17,543 bases of DNA. It comes from an uncultured Verrucomicrobiales bacterium (lineage in GTDB: Bacteria > Verrucomicrobiota > Verrucomicrobiia > Verrucomicrobiales > Akkermansiaceae). The stretch covers positions 1 to 17,543 of the forward strand of contig CALABM010000073.1 of the NCBI GenBank assembly GCA_937885815.1, read 5' to 3'. A program made the position numbers and the translations under genes. A model generated the notes under the pieces. The model was not told the DNA's origin. It made no database searches and was given only the letters and a program-made list of their open reading frames with translations. Shown piece after piece: positions 15,457 through 17,543 of the stretch (position 1 is its first letter; each line of letters opens with the position of its first letter).

Positions 15457-15485
15457 TGTACAAATACATCCTAACTGCGTACAAT
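15457..15485 (+). promoter_or_regulatory. Possible promoter of the licD pair
   Basis: TGTACA (15457-15462) and TACAAT (15480-15485) are separated by 17 bp. A start near 15492 gives a leader of about 48 nt to the first licD ATG. The -10 is good and the -35 is mediocre. Confidence 0.42.
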
Positions 15486-15539
15486 AAAGGGCCTCGGTGC
15501 CAAACTGGTTGCAGGGTCTTTTCTTTATCTTACATCAGC

Positions 15540-16475
15540 ATGAAATCTTTCTCCTCATTCAAATTTAAAATAGCTTGTATTCTGCCATTTTTTCTGAGAG
15601 ACTACATCAAAAAGCTCCTGAAGAAAAGACGTCAAAAGAAAAACAGCAGCATAAAAGCTCAGTTGGAAGACCTTCGTAATATACTTACTTTCAACATGCC
15701 TATCAACCAGATTCCTCAGGCTACTGGGAAACTCAGGCTACTCCAACAAGGGAATGCTACCCTTCTGGATTTATTTTCACGACGCTGCAAAGAGCATGGG
15801 CTCAGCTACTGGCTGGATTTCGGCACACTACTGGGGGCAGTACGTCATCAAGGCTTTGTACCATGGGATGACGATTTAGATGTCAGCATGATGCGTGATG
15901 ATTATGAAAAGCTCATTGATCTTCTGCCTGTAATGTTCCCGAAAGAAGAAGGATTCTCATGGTGTCATCATGCCTTCATACAGCTGGGATTCAAGGACAC
16001 GCCTCTTAATTTGGACATTACCCCCTACCATACGTATTGCAAACAATCGTCCCCAGAAGCGGAGAAAGAACTACGCGCGTCCCTTCAGGAACTCTCCAAA
16101 AATGTTTTCTTCACCCAAGGCCGCATGAACTGCACGGATGAAGAATTGCAGAGTAAGATTCGAGAACGTATTCTAAAGGGAAATTCGCCCTTACCAACAA
16201 GCGAAAACCCTCTGATTTTCCTTTCTCCGCCCGCCGCTCTCACCAAGCACATGGTCATGCCATACAGCAGGATATTCCCGCTCAGAGAATTAACATTCGA
16301 AGGCCTTACCTTTAGCGCGCCCCGCGAGACCCGCCAATTCCTAAGCTCATTCTACGGCGATTATATGAGCTACCCCCCCAAAGTCGGGTTCTGGCACAAA
16401 ACAGTGGAAGACATGGTTAAGCACCTTCCCTTCGAAGATGCTGTTAGCAACTTCATTGACCGGTTCAGCAGATGA
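15540..16475 (+). CDS. LicD family phospho-ligand transferase (copy 1)
   Basis: 311 residues. The LicD signature is clear: YWLDFGTLLGAVRHQGF (90-106) followed by PWDDDLDVSM (108-117), with metal-binding aspartates D110-D112 and D114. A conserved C-terminal block SFYGDYMSYPPKVG lies near 272-286. The N-terminus is basic and partly hydrophobic (KFKIACILPFFLRDYIKKLLKKR, a long motif at 8-30), which may hold it to the membrane face. By family knowledge LicD enzymes move phosphocholine or a similar phospho-alcohol from its CDP form to a glycan. Substrate here is unknown, but the neighbouring nucleotidyltransferase is a natural supplier. The stop overlaps the next gene's start (ATGA). Codon use and G+C differ from the left part of the window. 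Confidence 0.9.
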   Translation: MKSFSSFKFKIACILPFFLRDYIKKLLKKRRQKKNSSIKAQLEDLRNILTFNMPINQIPQATGKLRLLQQGNATLLDLFSRRCKEHGLSYWLDFGTLLGAVRHQGFVPWDDDLDVSMMRDDYEKLIDLLPVMFPKEEGFSWCHHAFIQLGFKDTPLNLDITPYHTYCKQSSPEAEKELRASLQELSKNVFFTQGRMNCTDEELQSKIRERILKGNSPLPTSENPLIFLSPPAALTKHMVMPYSRIFPLRELTFEGLTFSAPRETRQFLSSFYGDYMSYPPKVGFWHKTVEDMVKHLPFEDAVSNFIDRFSR

Positions 16476-17404
16476 GTTCGAAAGACTTCAGATTCAAAAT
16501 CGCCGGCCTGTTACCCTTCTGCATACGCAGCAGGATAAAGAAGATTCTTGCCAATAGACGAAAGAAACATTTGCAAAGTCCGTCGTCCAAACTGGCAGAA
16601 ATACGAACACTCCTCACCTTCAAATATCCAATCACCTCCGTACCTCCGGCCACAGGAAAGCTTCGCCTGTTACAAGATGGCAATACGACACTGCTGACCC
16701 TTTTTGCGAAGAAGTGTGAAGAGAATGGCCTGCGCTACTGGATGGACTACGGCACCCTACTGGGGGCTGTGAGGCACAAGGGCTTTATCCCCTGGGATGA
16801 TGATTTGGATGTGAGCATGCTGCGCACGGATTACGAAAGGCTAGTGGAAAAGCTCCCTCTGCTTTTTCCGAAAGAAGAAGGCTTCACATGGAATAAACAC
16901 GCATTCCTCCAAATAGGCTTTGAGGGCACGCCTCTCAATATTGACGTGTACCCCTACCACCTATATTCCGAACCTATCACTGAAACAAATAAAGCAGTTA
17001 TAGAACGCAAACTTACCCAATTCAAGAAAGCCATCGTTTTCCAGTCTCCGTACATAAACTACACGGATGAACAGGTACAAAAGAAAATTTTAACTGAAAT
17101 TCTGGATAACCGTGCGCCTGCTGAGGAAAGTGACAGCCCCGCCATCTTCCCTTCCCCCGCCGTTACTTTCACAAATAACACAGGACTTACATACGATACT
17201 GTCTTCCCGCTTCGAAAGCTGAATTTTGAGGGGCACGAACTGAATGCCCCTAACCAATCGCGCGCCTTCCTGCAATTTCTTTATGGTGATTACATGTCCT
17301 ATCCTCCGAAGGTAGGATACAAGCACCCTTCAGTGGAACAAATGGTGAAGAAAGTTCCCTTTGAAGAGGCTGTAAACAGGTTTATTGACACTTACAGTCT
17401 GTAA
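16472..17404 (+). CDS. LicD family phospho-ligand transferase (copy 2)
   Basis: 310 residues, clearly a tandem duplicate of the preceding gene. It shares a KFKI/RFKI start, PPATGKLRLLQDGN (58-71), and the LicD core YWMDYGTLLGAVRHKGF (89-105) with PWDDDLDVSML (107-117; D109-D111, D113). FPKEEGF and GDYMSYPPKVGY are also shared. All catalytic aspartates are kept, so both copies look active. The middle, around 165-235, differs most, which could mean a different acceptor or ligand. It starts inside the previous stop codon (4-bp ATGA overlap), so translational coupling is expected. A group II intron end lies in the opposite direction about 25 bp after its stop. No terminator of its own is visible. 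Confidence 0.9.
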   Translation: MSSKDFRFKIAGLLPFCIRSRIKKILANRRKKHLQSPSSKLAEIRTLLTFKYPITSVPPATGKLRLLQDGNTTLLTLFAKKCEENGLRYWMDYGTLLGAVRHKGFIPWDDDLDVSMLRTDYERLVEKLPLLFPKEEGFTWNKHAFLQIGFEGTPLNIDVYPYHLYSEPITETNKAVIERKLTQFKKAIVFQSPYINYTDEQVQKKILTEILDNRAPAEESDSPAIFPSPAVTFTNNTGLTYDTVFPLRKLNFEGHELNAPNQSRAFLQFLYGDYMSYPPKVGYKHPSVEQMVKKVPFEEAVNRFIDTYSL

Positions 17405-17427
17405 TAAAATAGCCTTCACTTTCACAA

Positions 17428-17543
17428 TCGTGTAGGGGGCTTTCGCCCCCTCACACACCACCGTACGTGCCTTTTATGGCATACGGCGGTTTCTCGGCGT
17501 GTGATTGGTCCCGGAACTGTTGTTCCTGCCGCAACTCGTTATC
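17428..17543 (-). mobile_element. 3' end of a group IIC-type intron (domains V and VI), truncated by the window
   Basis: On the minus strand 17489-17458 folds as a domain V. The arms CCGCCGTAT and GTACGGTGG make nine pairs, a two-base AC bulge follows, then a GCC/GGC upper stem with a six-base loop. The position matching the catalytic AGC triad reads CGC, the class C form. Next comes a domain VI-like hairpin AGGGGGC-GAAA-GCCCCCT (17434-17451) with GTGT/ACAC below it. The 3' splice site is probably near 17428. A minus-strand TAA at 17539-17541 could be the end of the intron's reverse transcriptase. The GGAAC/GTTCC hairpin (17513-17526) would be in domain IV. The maturase and the 5' end lie outside the window. 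Confidence 0.72.

Larger units (their letters stand above)
14946..15539. other. 594-bp AT-rich intergenic stretch with decayed coding remnants
   Basis: It lies between the divergent fusion gene and the licD pair. Sampled lines are near 38% G+C. Apart from the gene remnant at 14983-15252 (minus) and a candidate licD promoter at 15457-15485, I see only short frames broken by stops in 15256-15450. No inverted-repeat ends and no RNA gene could be recognised. The stretch looks like scar tissue of a past rearrangement. Confidence 0.5.

Noticed and set aside
1..17543. CRISPR arrays, tRNA or rRNA genes
   Set aside because: No regularly spaced direct repeats, tRNA cloverleaf or rRNA signature sequence was seen on either strand.

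Overview
The window looks like a piece of a Gram-negative bacterial chromosome of fairly high G+C. Sampled lines of the housekeeping genes reach about 60-68% G+C; the right end is visibly poorer. The mix of genes points to a Verrucomicrobiota / Akkermansia-like host: a fused MFS-acyltransferase, a zinc-free type B L31, a long GlyRS, a VC0807-type membrane protein, and mostly absent Shine-Dalgarno sequences. This taxonomic call is an inference from gene content, not a search result.

Left part (1-4070): the end of an unrecognised gene (+) converges on a large minus-strand gene. That gene joins an LplT-like transporter, a PlsC-type acyltransferase and a degenerate acyl-adenylating domain. Upstream of it lies rpmE2 (-), with a clear sigma70-type promoter and a palindromic terminator.

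Centre (4070-13110): a transaldolase-galE pair (+) is followed by an MntP-like manganese exporter (+). Next comes a minus-strand run of four tightly coupled genes for paralogous membrane proteins. Each has one or two modules made of a GE motif, two membrane segments and a PH-like (DUF304-like) strand region. Their junctions are 1-bp gapped or overlap by 23 bp, and the two 23-bp overlaps sit on the same repeated sequence. This is the best candidate here for an undescribed system. It lies just downstream of glyQS (-), which has its own terminator. Ribulose-phosphate epimerase (+) and a VC0807-like six-helix membrane protein (+) form a second small operon.

Right part (13110-17543): sampled G+C falls to about 30-50%. 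A minus-strand fusion protein carries an N-terminal LicC-like nucleotidyltransferase and a C-terminal PLP-fold domain of the CobD/HisC type. The position where the Schiff-base lysine should be is a glutamate. A 594-bp stretch containing a start-less gene remnant separates it from two tandem plus-strand licD genes that overlap by ATGA. Together these look like a module that activates a small phospho-amine with CTP and transfers it to a surface glycan. The window ends in the 3' part (domains V and VI) of a group IIC-type intron in the opposite orientation, directly after the second licD gene.

No tRNA, rRNA or CRISPR array was seen.
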